Source: a virus. Taken from it: a DNA stretch of 23,940 nt. The notes under the pieces are model-generated. The model was not told where the DNA came from. It did not search any database and saw only the letters and a list, made by a program, of their open reading frames with translations. This document shows, in pieces, positions 1 through 5,629 of this stretch; the stretch's first letter is position 1, and each line of letters begins with the position of its first letter. The DNA lies in the IMG/VR virus record IMGVR_UViG_3300008120_000875, positions 1 through 23,940 of that record. One strand, given 5' to 3'. Position numbers and translations under genes: made by a program.

Positions 1-364
1 CCTGCGTGACCGTCTTCTTCCTGCCAAACAACCCGGCAAGACCACCGCGAGGCATTTCGACCTGCTCTGTCTTAGTGACGGTGGGATTTTTTTTAATTTC
101 TTCCAGTTGAGCCTGGAAAGCCTCGAGCGACTGCTGGTATGACTGACGTTGCTTCTCGTACTCAGGCAGCAGGGTGGTGCGGTACTGGTCCATCTGCTGT
201 TCATACGGGGCCATCGTCTCAGCGACCTGCCGGGTGTATGCGCCAAAGCTCTCAGCCTGCTGACCGGACAGCTCGCGCATCCGCTTATCGAACTCTGACG
301 CCAGTCGGTCGATGCCACTGGTTGCTCTGCGGGCTGCGGTTTTCCGCTGGTATGCGGTAGCCAT
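1..364 (-). CDS. Small coiled-coil virion-type protein, 3' end off the left edge
   Basis: An open frame starts at the ATG at 364-362 and runs off the left edge, giving at least 121 residues. The start overlaps the stop of the upstream gene as TGATG, so translation is probably coupled. The N-terminus is basic (MATAYQRKTAARRATSG). The body is Gln/Glu/Arg-rich and should form long helices or a coiled coil (for example YEKQRQSYQQSLEAFQAQLE). A Gly-rich segment, RGGLAGLFGRKKT, follows near the edge. I do not recognise the family. Its place after the terminase, where the portal gene would be expected next in a T7-like map, suggests a virion or head-tail assembly protein; that is inference. Confidence 0.7.
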   Translation of the reverse strand, partial: MATAYQRKTAARRATSGIDRLASEFDKRMRELSGQQAESFGAYTRQVAETMAPYEQQMDQYRTTLLPEYEKQRQSYQQSLEAFQAQLEEIKKNPTVTKTEQVEMPRGGLAGLFGRKKTVTQ

Positions 365-813
365 CAGATCATGCCCTGTGTGCCAAGCATCGGGCTGGTG
401 ATGCCCAGCTCCGGCGTTGTGCGTTCTTGGGACAGAAGCGCCCTGCGACCGCCGCGGGTTCTCGCTCGCAGCGCGGTGGCCTCGGCCTGCGCCGCCTTGC
501 GCCGCTCCTCGTCTGTCGCCTTCCGAACTTCCTCGGCCTGGCGCTCCATCATCAGCTTGTTCTCAGCGTACTGTGACTGGCTGGCCTCGAAGGATCGCTT
601 GGCAATCTCTGCCTGCTGCTCGAGCGATGCGCCTGTCCTGGCATAGGCTGCGGTCTGAGCATCGATTGCCTGACGCATCCGCTCTGCGTCTTGGGCCTGC
701 TGCGCGAGACTCTGAACCTGCGCTTCTGACGCTTGCTTCCGCGCTCGACGCGCCTCGTTCGCTTGCGCCGCAGATCCAGCAAGCACCGCCAAAGCCAGCC
801 AGGGAATAGCCAT
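364..813 (-). CDS. Putative tail/adaptor protein with T7 gp7.3-like C-terminal motif
   Basis: The product has 149 residues. The start ATG at 813-811 is preceded by a GAGGT Shine-Dalgarno about 5 nt away. The first 18 residues are hydrophobic (MAIPWLALAVLAGSAAQA), resembling a signal or membrane anchor. Residues about 20-115 are a Gln/Glu/Ala-rich helix likely to be a coiled coil. The C-terminus contains ARTRGGRRALLSQ followed by Gly-rich sequence. This resembles the ARAGGKKSLSVARS end of T7 gp7.3, a tail protein encoded just before the portal. The similarity is from memory and short, so the family call is tentative. It stop-start overlaps the next gene to the left. A candidate promoter lies just upstream. 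Confidence 0.7.
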   Translation of the reverse strand: MAIPWLALAVLAGSAAQANEARRARKQASEAQVQSLAQQAQDAERMRQAIDAQTAAYARTGASLEQQAEIAKRSFEASQSQYAENKLMMERQAEEVRKATDEERRKAAQAEATALRARTRGGRRALLSQERTTPELGITSPMLGTQGMI

Positions 814-1113
814 CTTAACCTCGAGTGATATCGCTCATGGAGGTGATTCTGCTGGGAGCAGCGTTTCGTGGCAATGCCTCGATATCGGTGCGATATCTGA
901 CGATAGTTCCCCCAGGGTGGAGCGCCGTAGCCAGAGTACCCGGAGGCTGCGATTGTTTCGATGCCTGGGTGGTCTACCACCGCTGTCCCAGGCGTCTACA
1001 CCAGTCCCTCGCAGACAGGCTGGTCGGCTCGCAATCAGGGTGAGGATTGGCCGGTGTTTTCCGCTGGCACCCATGCAGGTGCACTACTTCGTGAGCGGAA
1101 CGGCTGATGTGGG
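814..1113 (-). other. Intergenic control region between terminator and virion genes, possibly holding gene remnant
   Basis: About 300 bases with no convincing complete gene. It holds a candidate leftward promoter (846-874), three GATATC sites (827-832, 881-886, 892-897) and a hairpin with arms GCCTGGG/CCCAGGC at 963-969 and 987-993. A competing hairpin, GGTGGT/ACCACC, lies at 968-981. One minus frame reads like protein for about 52 codons, from the TAG near 974 down to a TAA at 815-817 placed one base before the next gene's ATG. It contains segments such as GGTIVRYRTDIEALPRN and ends SMSDITRG. It has no usable start codon, so it may be a remnant or chance. Confidence 0.45.
846..874 (-). promoter_or_regulatory. 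Candidate leftward sigma70-type promoter for the virion genes
   Basis: On the minus strand TTGCCA (874-869), a 17-base spacer and CAGAAT (851-846) match the -35 and -10 consensus at 5/6 and 4/6 positions. Transcription would start near 839, about 26 bases before the ATG of the 149-aa gene. Two GATATC sites 11 bp apart lie just upstream of the -35 and a third lies in the leader. This is a pattern match only. Confidence 0.3.
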
Positions 1114-1193
1114 AAACAAAAAAGCCACTATCTGCTGCCCCCCGGTAGGAACCCTGACCGGAGAGACAGGGCGAGGAGCATGAGATAGTGGCC
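1114..1193 (-). terminator. Large hairpin terminator, possibly a structured RNA
   Basis: Perfect 10-bp arms GCCACTATCT (1124-1133) and AGATAGTGGC (1183-1192) are inverted repeats 49 bases apart. On the minus strand the hairpin is followed at once by TTTTTTGTTT (1123-1114), as in a Rho-independent terminator. The long loop holds a second stem, CCCTG (1152-1156) with CAGGG (1167-1171), and an alternative pairing CCGGT/ACCGG. It sits 40 bases downstream of the 48-aa peptide gene and ends the terminase operon. The branched loop is larger than a terminator needs. Confidence 0.75.
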
Positions 1194-1233
1194 TTCAAAC
1201 TGTCGGTTCCTACACCAACAGCTTGATCTTACA

Positions 1234-1380
1234 TCAGAAGCAGGTGGTAGTGCAATTCCCTGCCCAGCAGCAGGTCTGGCACATGACCGTTCGTCCGTTC
1301 ACAAAGTAGGTGTGCATCGTGCAAGCAGCGACAGCGGCACCGGAGAGCAGAAGACCGACAGCGAAGACGATTGCTTTCAT
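1234..1380 (-). CDS. Small secreted cysteine-rich phage peptide
   Basis: A 48-residue frame from ATG 1380-1378 to TGA 1236-1234. It begins with a textbook signal peptide: positive start (MK), hydrophobic core IVFAVGLLLSGAAVA (4-18) and AxA-type cleavage near 16-20. The mature part is about 28 residues with Cys at 20, 34, 37, 38, 43 and 47; the core reads VMCQTCCWAGNC. I recall similar short phage proteins with a GRxxxCxTCC motif near terminase genes, but no function is known to me. It lies 21 bases after the terminase stop and just before the hairpin terminator, so it is probably the last gene of that transcript. A role in the periplasm or envelope is inferred from the signal peptide; Cys 20 might instead be a lipidation site, but no clear lipobox is present. 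Confidence 0.75.
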   Translation of the reverse strand: MKAIVFAVGLLLSGAAVAACTMHTYFVNGRTVMCQTCCWAGNCTTTCF

Positions 1381-1401
1381 GTTGACTCCATCAGGTTGAG
1401 A

Positions 1402-2946
1402 TCATGCAAACACATCAAAGTCAGATTTGGCGACAGTCTGCTGGACCATCGGTGATGCGCCGAGCTTCGAGGTCCGGGTCATGCGGTTGTACTCGCCACC
1501 GCCCAGCATTAGGTAGCCGAATGAGTCCCCGATGTGCGAATGCTCGTTCTTGTTGGGTGCGTCTCTGAATCGTTCCTGCCCCGCACCGACTGCAACGCGC
1601 TTGAAGTGATACCCGCCTCCCAGGGACTTCCTGAGCATCTTGCAGGAGCGATTGACGATCAGGCCAGGCTTACCCAGTATCAGCCTTTGCATTGGCGCTG
1701 CAGCGGCTTCACGGCGGACCTTGAAGTCATTGCTGGCTGTCGGCTGCGCTCGTAGCCCGAGCGTTCGCAGGAACTCGAAGGATGTGACCTCATAGATCGC
1801 ATCTCGCGCCATGCCTGCAGGATCGCCCCACAGCAGCACTTGGTGATTCGGGAAGCGCTGATTGAGTTCAGCCAGCAGCTGCAGCCCAAAGCGCTCGAGG
1901 CCCATGTCGAAGGTCACGATCTCATGGTGGATCACCCAGCGGCCATTACCGAGCCTCTGCCCGATGGTTGCCGCAGGCGTCAGACCAAAGTCCAGACCGA
2001 TCTGAATCGGTACGCTGGGATCGATCTCAGTCTCGCCGCTCATCGTATTGTCGTCGTACTCTGGCCAGACGGGTCGGCCTTCCTGAACGTAGGTGTACGC
2101 ACCCGCGGCATAGCACCTGATCCAGTCGAGGTTCTTACCCGGCAGCATGGCTTGGTAGTAGCCCCCCGGCAGGTTGTTGATGTTCTCGGCTTTGGGGTTG
2201 ACCTTCCACCACTTGCCGCCTGCCAGGACATGATCGTTGGCCTCGGGGTTGTCGGGTAGATCATCCGTGGGAACCTCGACGACACCGCCTGGCTGCTTCC
2301 AGAACTTCCAGCCCTTCGGCTTTTCCTTCTCAGCCATGTTGTGCCACCAATGGTCATCATCCATTGGGTTCGTATCCATCCAGATACCGCGCCAGGTGGC
2401 CCCGCCATCGCGCTTGGTAGGGTAGCGTCCAACCCGGTGCGTCAGACCGTCTATGACCGCCTTGGGCAGCTCCCTGGCCTCGTTGACCCATGCGCCTGTC
2501 AGCTCGAGGGACAGCAGCTTCCTGACGTCCTTGGGCTGGTCCAGCGCCAGGAAGATCACCTCGCAGTCGATGCCTGCCGCTTCACCGCGGGCGGGTAGCC
2601 TGATGTGGTGGGTGATGGGTGGCGTCCAGAGCATGGGACCGAATGTGGACTCAGGGAACAGATCCAGCCAGGTCTTGATGGTAGTGGTCTTCAGCATGGG
2701 GTAGCTGTTCCGCACCACCGCCCAGCGCGAGTATCGGATGTTGTCGATGGGTGAGGGTTTCTGCTGGACAGCCCTGATGAATATCTTGGCAGCACAGGCG
2801 TATGACTTCCCGCTGCCGACCGGCCCCATGACACCGCCAACGAATGATCGGTCCTGCACGAAGTCGAAGACGACAGGGGACTCGCTGAAATCGAGATTCA
2901 GCCCGCCAGCACCGACTTCCTTTGCGCTCTGTTCTTTCGTTCTCAT
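1402..2946 (-). CDS. terL: Terminase large subunit (packaging ATPase-nuclease)
   Basis: The 514-residue protein powers DNA packaging into the prohead and cuts the concatemer. Walker A is GPVGSGKS (41-48). Walker B is LTGAWVNEA (149-157) with E156 as the likely catalytic glutamate. MDTNP (190-194) is a likely coupling motif. The RNase H-like nuclease domain shows D319 (IGLDFG), D375 (WGDPAG) and D473 (HIGDSFGY), the expected three acidic residues. The length is normal for TerL. The ATG overlaps the stop of the upstream zinc-ribbon gene as ATGA and has no close Shine-Dalgarno, so it is probably translated by coupling. No small terminase gene is recognised nearby; one of the unknown small upstream genes could fill that role. 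Confidence 0.95.
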   Translation of the reverse strand: MRTKEQSAKEVGAGGLNLDFSESPVVFDFVQDRSFVGGVMGPVGSGKSYACAAKIFIRAVQQKPSPIDNIRYSRWAVVRNSYPMLKTTTIKTWLDLFPESTFGPMLWTPPITHHIRLPARGEAAGIDCEVIFLALDQPKDVRKLLSLELTGAWVNEARELPKAVIDGLTHRVGRYPTKRDGGATWRGIWMDTNPMDDDHWWHNMAEKEKPKGWKFWKQPGGVVEVPTDDLPDNPEANDHVLAGGKWWKVNPKAENINNLPGGYYQAMLPGKNLDWIRCYAAGAYTYVQEGRPVWPEYDDNTMSGETEIDPSVPIQIGLDFGLTPAATIGQRLGNGRWVIHHEIVTFDMGLERFGLQLLAELNQRFPNHQVLLWGDPAGMARDAIYEVTSFEFLRTLGLRAQPTASNDFKVRREAAAAPMQRLILGKPGLIVNRSCKMLRKSLGGGYHFKRVAVGAGQERFRDAPNKNEHSHIGDSFGYLMLGGGEYNRMTRTSKLGASPMVQQTVAKSDFDVFA

Positions 2947-3158
2947 CGCCTGGCAATGCCTCCATTCGGGTCAATCGGAACAAAGTCTCGCAGGGGTACG
3001 CTGCTGGCCGGTATCTCGTAGCTCTCGAATATCTCACCGCAGCCAAGACAGCTTCTGCGCCGCCAGGTGAACCCGTATCGTGTGTCCATGCGGGTTTCTT
3101 TCACATCGCTCCCAGTACCCTTCGGACAGTTGCAATCGGTGCAATCAAGTCGTTTCAT
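2943..3158 (-). CDS. NrdR-like zinc-ribbon small protein
   Basis: The product has 71 residues with two CxxC pairs, C6/C9 and C37/C40. The second is in the context DTRYGFTWRRRSCLGCG, followed by ESYEIPAS. This closely resembles the N-terminal zinc ribbon of NrdR and of small phage zinc-finger proteins. The ATP-cone domain of NrdR is absent, so a full NrdR function is unlikely; a nucleic-acid-binding role is inferred. A Shine-Dalgarno AAGGA lies 5 nt before ATG 3158. Its stop overlaps the terminase start as ATGA, and it begins inside the end of the preceding small gene. Confidence 0.8.
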   Translation of the reverse strand: MKRLDCTDCNCPKGTGSDVKETRMDTRYGFTWRRRSCLGCGEIFESYEIPASSVPLRDFVPIDPNGGIARR

Positions 3159-3273
3159 TCTTTTCCTTCAGCTTTGCTTCGAGGTAGCGAGCAAACTGTT
3201 GACACCAATCGTCCGGGTCGGTGTTCCAGTCGTTTGGGGTTTCGTACTCGACATGGCAAAACCCCTGATGCAC
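3145..3273 (-). CDS. Small acidic phage protein, C-terminal part of a TGA-interrupted gene
   Basis: The frame from GTG 3273-3271 to TGA 3147-3145 encodes 42 residues (VHQGFCHVEYETPNDW...), ending KLKEKNETT. GTG has GGAGG 5 nt upstream, so independent initiation is possible. However, the same frame stays open upstream through CKLGKREWVGLTEEE until a TGA at 3327-3325, which is the stop of the preceding gene. Phage proteins with an N-terminal ALEAL...ALRxAIEQAEK helix and a later WVGLT(D/E)EE motif are common, so both parts look like one gene split by an in-frame stop. It overlaps the zinc-ribbon start by 14 nt. The function is unknown. Confidence 0.55.
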   Translation of the reverse strand: MHQGFCHVEYETPNDWNTDPDDWCQQFARYLEAKLKEKNETT

Positions 3274-3324
3274 CTCCTCCTCCGTCAGCCCGACCCATTC
3301 ACGCTTGCCGAGCTTGCAGACACC

Positions 3325-3492
3325 TCACATACATTCCACCGGCTTTTCTGCCTGCTCGATGGCGGCGCGGAGGGCGGTGATGGCTTCGGGCGTCCAGATC
3401 GTGACTTGCTCAACAAACCCGCTCTCCTCAGAGCAAAGTTCTTGCAAACTTTCCAGCGCCTCCAGCGCCTGCTTCATTGCTTCGATGCTCAT
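3325..3492 (-). CDS. Small helical phage protein, N-terminal part of a TGA-interrupted gene
   Basis: The product has 55 residues, starting MSIEAMKQALEAL. The chosen ATG (3492-3490) has GGAG 5 nt upstream and overlaps the stop of the gene before it as ATGA; a GTG further upstream would extend it by 15 residues but has neither feature. The protein is a typical phage helix of the ALEAL...ITALRAAIEQAEK type, of unknown function. It ends at TGA 3327-3325, after which the same frame continues with sequence that looks like the missing C-terminal half (see the feature at 3145-3273). Confidence 0.65.
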   Translation of the reverse strand: MSIEAMKQALEALESLQELCSEESGFVEQVTIWTPEAITALRAAIEQAEKPVECM

Positions 3493-3689
3493 GCTTTCTC
3501 CTTCAGTTTTGCTATTGCTTTCCACGCCGGTCGCCACGTTTCGCAGTCTTTGCAGGACGGATCACCGCAATCTGGCTCTGCGCCTTCGACCAGACCTTCG
3601 ATGATCTTCACCAACTGACCGACAATATGCTCATGCTCCATCATCGTCATTGTTGGAACCCCGTCGATGATGCGTGTGAATTTGGTCAT
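3489..3689 (-). CDS. Hypothetical small Cys-containing phage protein
   Basis: A 66-residue protein (MTKFTRIIDGVPTMTMMEHE...). A strong Shine-Dalgarno, GGGAGGA, directly precedes the ATG at 3689. The middle is helical (HIVGQLVKIIEGLVEGA) and a Cys cluster PDCGDPSCKDCETW follows, which could bind a metal. The end is Lys-rich. I do not recognise the family. It overlaps its upstream and downstream neighbours by four bases each (ATGA), so it is firmly part of the operon. Confidence 0.7.
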   Translation of the reverse strand: MTKFTRIIDGVPTMTMMEHEHIVGQLVKIIEGLVEGAEPDCGDPSCKDCETWRPAWKAIAKLKEKA

Positions 3690-3954
3690 TCCTCCCCCCT
3701 CGGTGCAACCACATTCACATCGATCACACTCGGCTTGTCACCGTCACCCTCCGGCGAATCCAGCAAGCCACTCGCCTTCGCCAAGATCCGCAACACCGCG
3801 ACCTTGTCGCCGTGATCTGAGCACTCGCCATCGCCAGCATCTGATACGCAATCGCCTCACGATTCATCGTGATCGTGACCGAGCGCTCCAGCTTCCGCTG
3901 AATCGACGCTACCCCGCTCCACCCACCCAGCTCACTCGGACCCCTCGTCGCCAT
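3686..3954 (-). CDS. Hypothetical phage protein interrupted by a frameshift
   Basis: The reading begins at ATG 3954 with a GAGG Shine-Dalgarno 8 nt upstream and encodes MATRGPSELGGWSGV... through ITMNREAIAYQMLAMASAQI. After about position 3805 this frame turns into improbable Arg/Cys-rich sequence and stops at 3724. The -1 frame instead gives GDKVAVLRILAKASGLLDS and SVIDVNVVAPRGEE, ending in a TGA at 3688-3686 that overlaps the next ATG as ATGA. That overlap is the rule in this operon, so the joined product (about 88 residues) is the intended one. No slippery heptamer is visible; one missing base explains it. The family is unknown. Confidence 0.6.
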
Positions 3955-3964
3955 CTCTTACCCC

Positions 3965-4231
3965 TCAAAACGGAATGTCATCATCACCACCAGACCTCTG
4001 ATACCCGTTCGACTTCTCAACCTCATGCCGACTCACCGCACCAGGTCCAACCTCCCTCCCGATCCTCAACGATAACCACCGACCCTTCGCACCAACACGC
4101 TCCTTCACATCAACCCAATGCACCACACCACCAGGCAACATCACTTTCCCTCGAAACTCAGGATGCCACTCCTCACTCTTCCGATCATTCGCAAACAACG
4201 ATCCCTGACCCTCTCTCATCTCATACGACAT
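3965..4231 (-). CDS. Small OB/DUF736-like phage protein with SSB-type acidic tail
   Basis: The product has 88 residues. ATG 4231-4229 has GGAG 6 nt upstream; a GTG directly before it is less likely. The start SYEMREGQGSLFANDRKSEE and the later GRWLSLRIGREV resemble a widespread phage/plasmid small beta-barrel family (DUF736-like, starting MSYE...GxLFxN). The last six residues are DDDIPF, almost the same as the C-terminal tip of bacterial SSB that recruits replication and repair proteins. A role in ssDNA handling or in docking to host replication proteins is inferred. It is followed after 10 nt by the frameshifted gene and preceded by a 249-bp gap. Confidence 0.75.
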   Translation of the reverse strand: MSYEMREGQGSLFANDRKSEEWHPEFRGKVMLPGGVVHWVDVKERVGAKGRWLSLRIGREVGPGAVSRHEVEKSNGYQRSGGDDDIPF

Positions 4232-4480
4232 CACTCACTCCTTTAAGAAAAAACACAGGAAAATTTTTGGGAGTCCCCCACACGCTACCGGGCGACCGGG
4301 GGGGCAAGGGGTCGCCTTCCTCGCCGCCGCCCTCTCGCCGCCTGGCCCCCGCCTCTCGAGCGCATCGCAGCTTCGCTGCTGGCTGACGCTGGACACGCTG
4401 CACCCCCCTGTCCAAAACCAAACGTCCGATTGAGTTTTGACACGGATCGATTAGAGGCTCTACAACGCGCTGGAAGCACA
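4232..4480 (-). other. Intergenic region upstream of the SSB-tailed gene
   Basis: There are 249 bases without a credible gene; open frames here are Arg/Gly-rich and not protein-like. The region holds a G/C-rich hairpin GGCGACC (4291-4297) / GGTCGCC (4310-4316), a smaller GCAGC-TTC-GCTGC hairpin near 4365-4380, and an A/T stretch around 4245-4268. It could carry an internal leftward promoter, attenuator or part of a replication origin. No strong -10/-35 pair was found on the minus strand. Confidence 0.4.
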
Positions 4481-5134
4481 TCAGGCTATGTCGCCCTTAC
4501 CCGGCGCCTGATCGTGCGCTGTAGGCGATCCTGACGCGATCTCGGGGCATTGCCGCATCAGGTCGGCGACCGATTCAGCGATCAGCGCCTCAGATGGTTG
4601 CGGCAACCCTTCGGCAGCGTATCGCTCGATCACCGCCGTTCGCAGCCTTTCGTCGATCGTCGAACTTTCTTTCTTTTTATTTATTTTTCTTTCTTTCTCT
4701 CTTTCTTTTCTTTTATCTACGTTCATATTCGTTACCTTCCCTGTGATGCGTTGAGCGAGGTGTTGCCGGTACTCTGCTGCTGCGTCCTGGTCGTAGACGA
4801 TGCGCCAGGTGATGCCGCGCTTGCCTCGCTTGGGGTCGGCGAGTCTGGCGATGTAGAGGTGTTCGGCGAGTGTCTTGATCTGTCTGCTGACTGCTGGTCG
4901 CTGGACTCCGAGTGCGTTGGCGATGCGCTGCTGACTGACTTTTGTGATGCCGTTGACGCTCGAGTGATGAGCCATTGCGATGAGGACTCGGATCGCTGCT
5001 GGCCTGATTGCCGGGTCGTAGGCGACCGCAGCCGGGATGACCGCGAATGCTTCCCGCGGGTTTGTCTGCGCTGCCCGGATGCTTCGCTTTGCTGGTCGCT
5101 TGGCAAGCCTGATCTTTGGCGGTCCATCGGTCAC
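4481..5134 (-). CDS. Winged-helix DNA-binding protein, candidate replication initiator
   Basis: The product has 217 residues. The start is GTG 5134-5132, with GAGG 6 nt upstream, and it overlaps the preceding stop as GTGA; a GTG 30 nt earlier lacks a good ribosome site. Residues about 35-110 look like a winged-helix domain: RPAAIRVLIAMAHHSS, then helix-turn-helix VSQQRIANALGVQRPAVSRQ, then a wing GKRGITWRIVYD. A highly charged linker (KRKEREKERKINKKKE, about 141-156) leads to a helical C-terminal domain. The architecture recalls lambda O-type initiators, with DNA-binding N-terminus, low-complexity linker and partner-binding C-terminus. A transcriptional regulator is the alternative. Confidence 0.7.
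   Translation of the reverse strand: MTDGPPKIRLAKRPAKRSIRAAQTNPREAFAVIPAAVAYDPAIRPAAIRVLIAMAHHSSVNGITKVSQQRIANALGVQRPAVSRQIKTLAEHLYIARLADPKRGKRGITWRIVYDQDAAAEYRQHLAQRITGKVTNMNVDKRKEREKERKINKKKESSTIDERLRTAVIERYAAEGLPQPSEALIAESVADLMRQCPEIASGSPTAHDQAPGKGDIA
4665..4718. repeat. 54-bp pyrimidine/purine strand-asymmetric tract
   Basis: The plus strand is almost pure pyrimidine (three A residues) and T-rich, in an otherwise GC-rich genome; the minus strand is all purine save three T residues. It encodes the Lys/Glu/Arg linker of the winged-helix protein. Mirror-symmetric purine tracts can melt or form triplex DNA, and the lambda origin has an AT-rich, purine-biased segment inside gene O, so an origin function is conceivable. 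Confidence 0.6.
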
Positions 5135-5340
5135 AACGGTCCTCGAGGCATCGCCGCCCAGCACCGCACCAGTCCTGGCCTGTAGGGTTGCATCCCGCAG
5201 GCATCACGGTACTGCTGGCCATCCCAGACTGCAACCCAGCACCAGCGCTGCCGGTCATCGTCCAGAGTCACCAGCACCGTCTCATCGCGCTCGGGGTGAT
5301 CGCCTGCCGGGTGCCAGATGATCAGTTCCGTGTGCTTCAT
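5131..5340 (-). CDS. DUF551-like small phage protein
   Basis: The product has 69 residues (MKHTELIIWHPAGDHPERDE...). It has the pattern of phage DUF551 proteins: a conserved start around W-x-P, then ETVLVTLDD, a W-rich beta segment WCWVAVWDGQQYRDA, and a closing RCWAAMPRGP in place of the usual THWMPLPEPP. The function of the family is not known. The ATG at 5340 has GGAGG 7 nt upstream. The start lies inside the preceding gene and the stop overlaps the GTG of the winged-helix gene. Confidence 0.75.
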   Translation of the reverse strand: MKHTELIIWHPAGDHPERDETVLVTLDDDRQRWCWVAVWDGQQYRDACGMQPYRPGLVRCWAAMPRGPL

Positions 5341-5629
5341 TCATCGCCCTCCATGCTTTGATCAGATCCATCCGCAGCCTGTCAGCAGCTGCATCGCCGC
5401 GCTTGGCCCGGACCTCGTTGATGTACATCGCCTTCGTCCACTTCTTGCTGCGCGGCCCGACTCGATCCGGCAGACGCAGCGCCCATTGCACCTCGCAGTG
5501 ATGCCGCCATGCTTCACTCTGCAACCCCACCAGCGTCCCGTCTGGCAGCTGCATCAGCTTCGCGTTGCTGTGTTGCTGCCCGCAGGCGTGACATGCAAGA
5601 CCCACACTGCCATCGTCTGTTCCGTCCAT
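5282..5629 (-). CDS. Hypothetical phage protein with HNH-like Cys/His start, overlapping two genes
   Basis: The product has about 115 residues from ATG 5629-5627. It begins with LACHACGQQHSNAKLMQLPD and HHCEVQWALRLPD, suggesting a small zinc site. It continues with a basic helical part, KKWTKAMYINEVRAKRG and DRLRMDLIKAWRAMNEA. Codons in this frame are GC-rich at third positions from 5629 onward, whereas upstream extension to 5701 is not, so the internal start was chosen; it has only a weak GGAAG about 11 nt away. It overlaps the 63-aa zinc-finger gene by 116 nt in another frame and the DUF551-like gene by 59 nt. The family is not recognised. Confidence 0.6.
   Translation of the reverse strand: MDGTDDGSVGLACHACGQQHSNAKLMQLPDGTLVGLQSEAWRHHCEVQWALRLPDRVGPRSKKWTKAMYINEVRAKRGDAAADRLRMDLIKAWRAMNEAHGTDHLAPGRRSPRAR

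Noticed and set aside
3667-4386. 239-aa plus-strand open frame rich in His, Ser, Thr and Pro
   Set aside because: It is antisense to the coupled minus-strand small genes, has no domain-like sequence and no ribosome site; composition is that of a shadow frame.
4437-4465. TTGACA with a downstream TACAAC on the plus strand as a promoter
   Set aside because: No plus-strand gene lies downstream before 6714 and the -10 is weak.
4550-5185. 211-aa plus-strand open frame
   Set aside because: Antisense to the winged-helix gene; the sequence is low complexity over the pyrimidine tract and has no recognisable motif.
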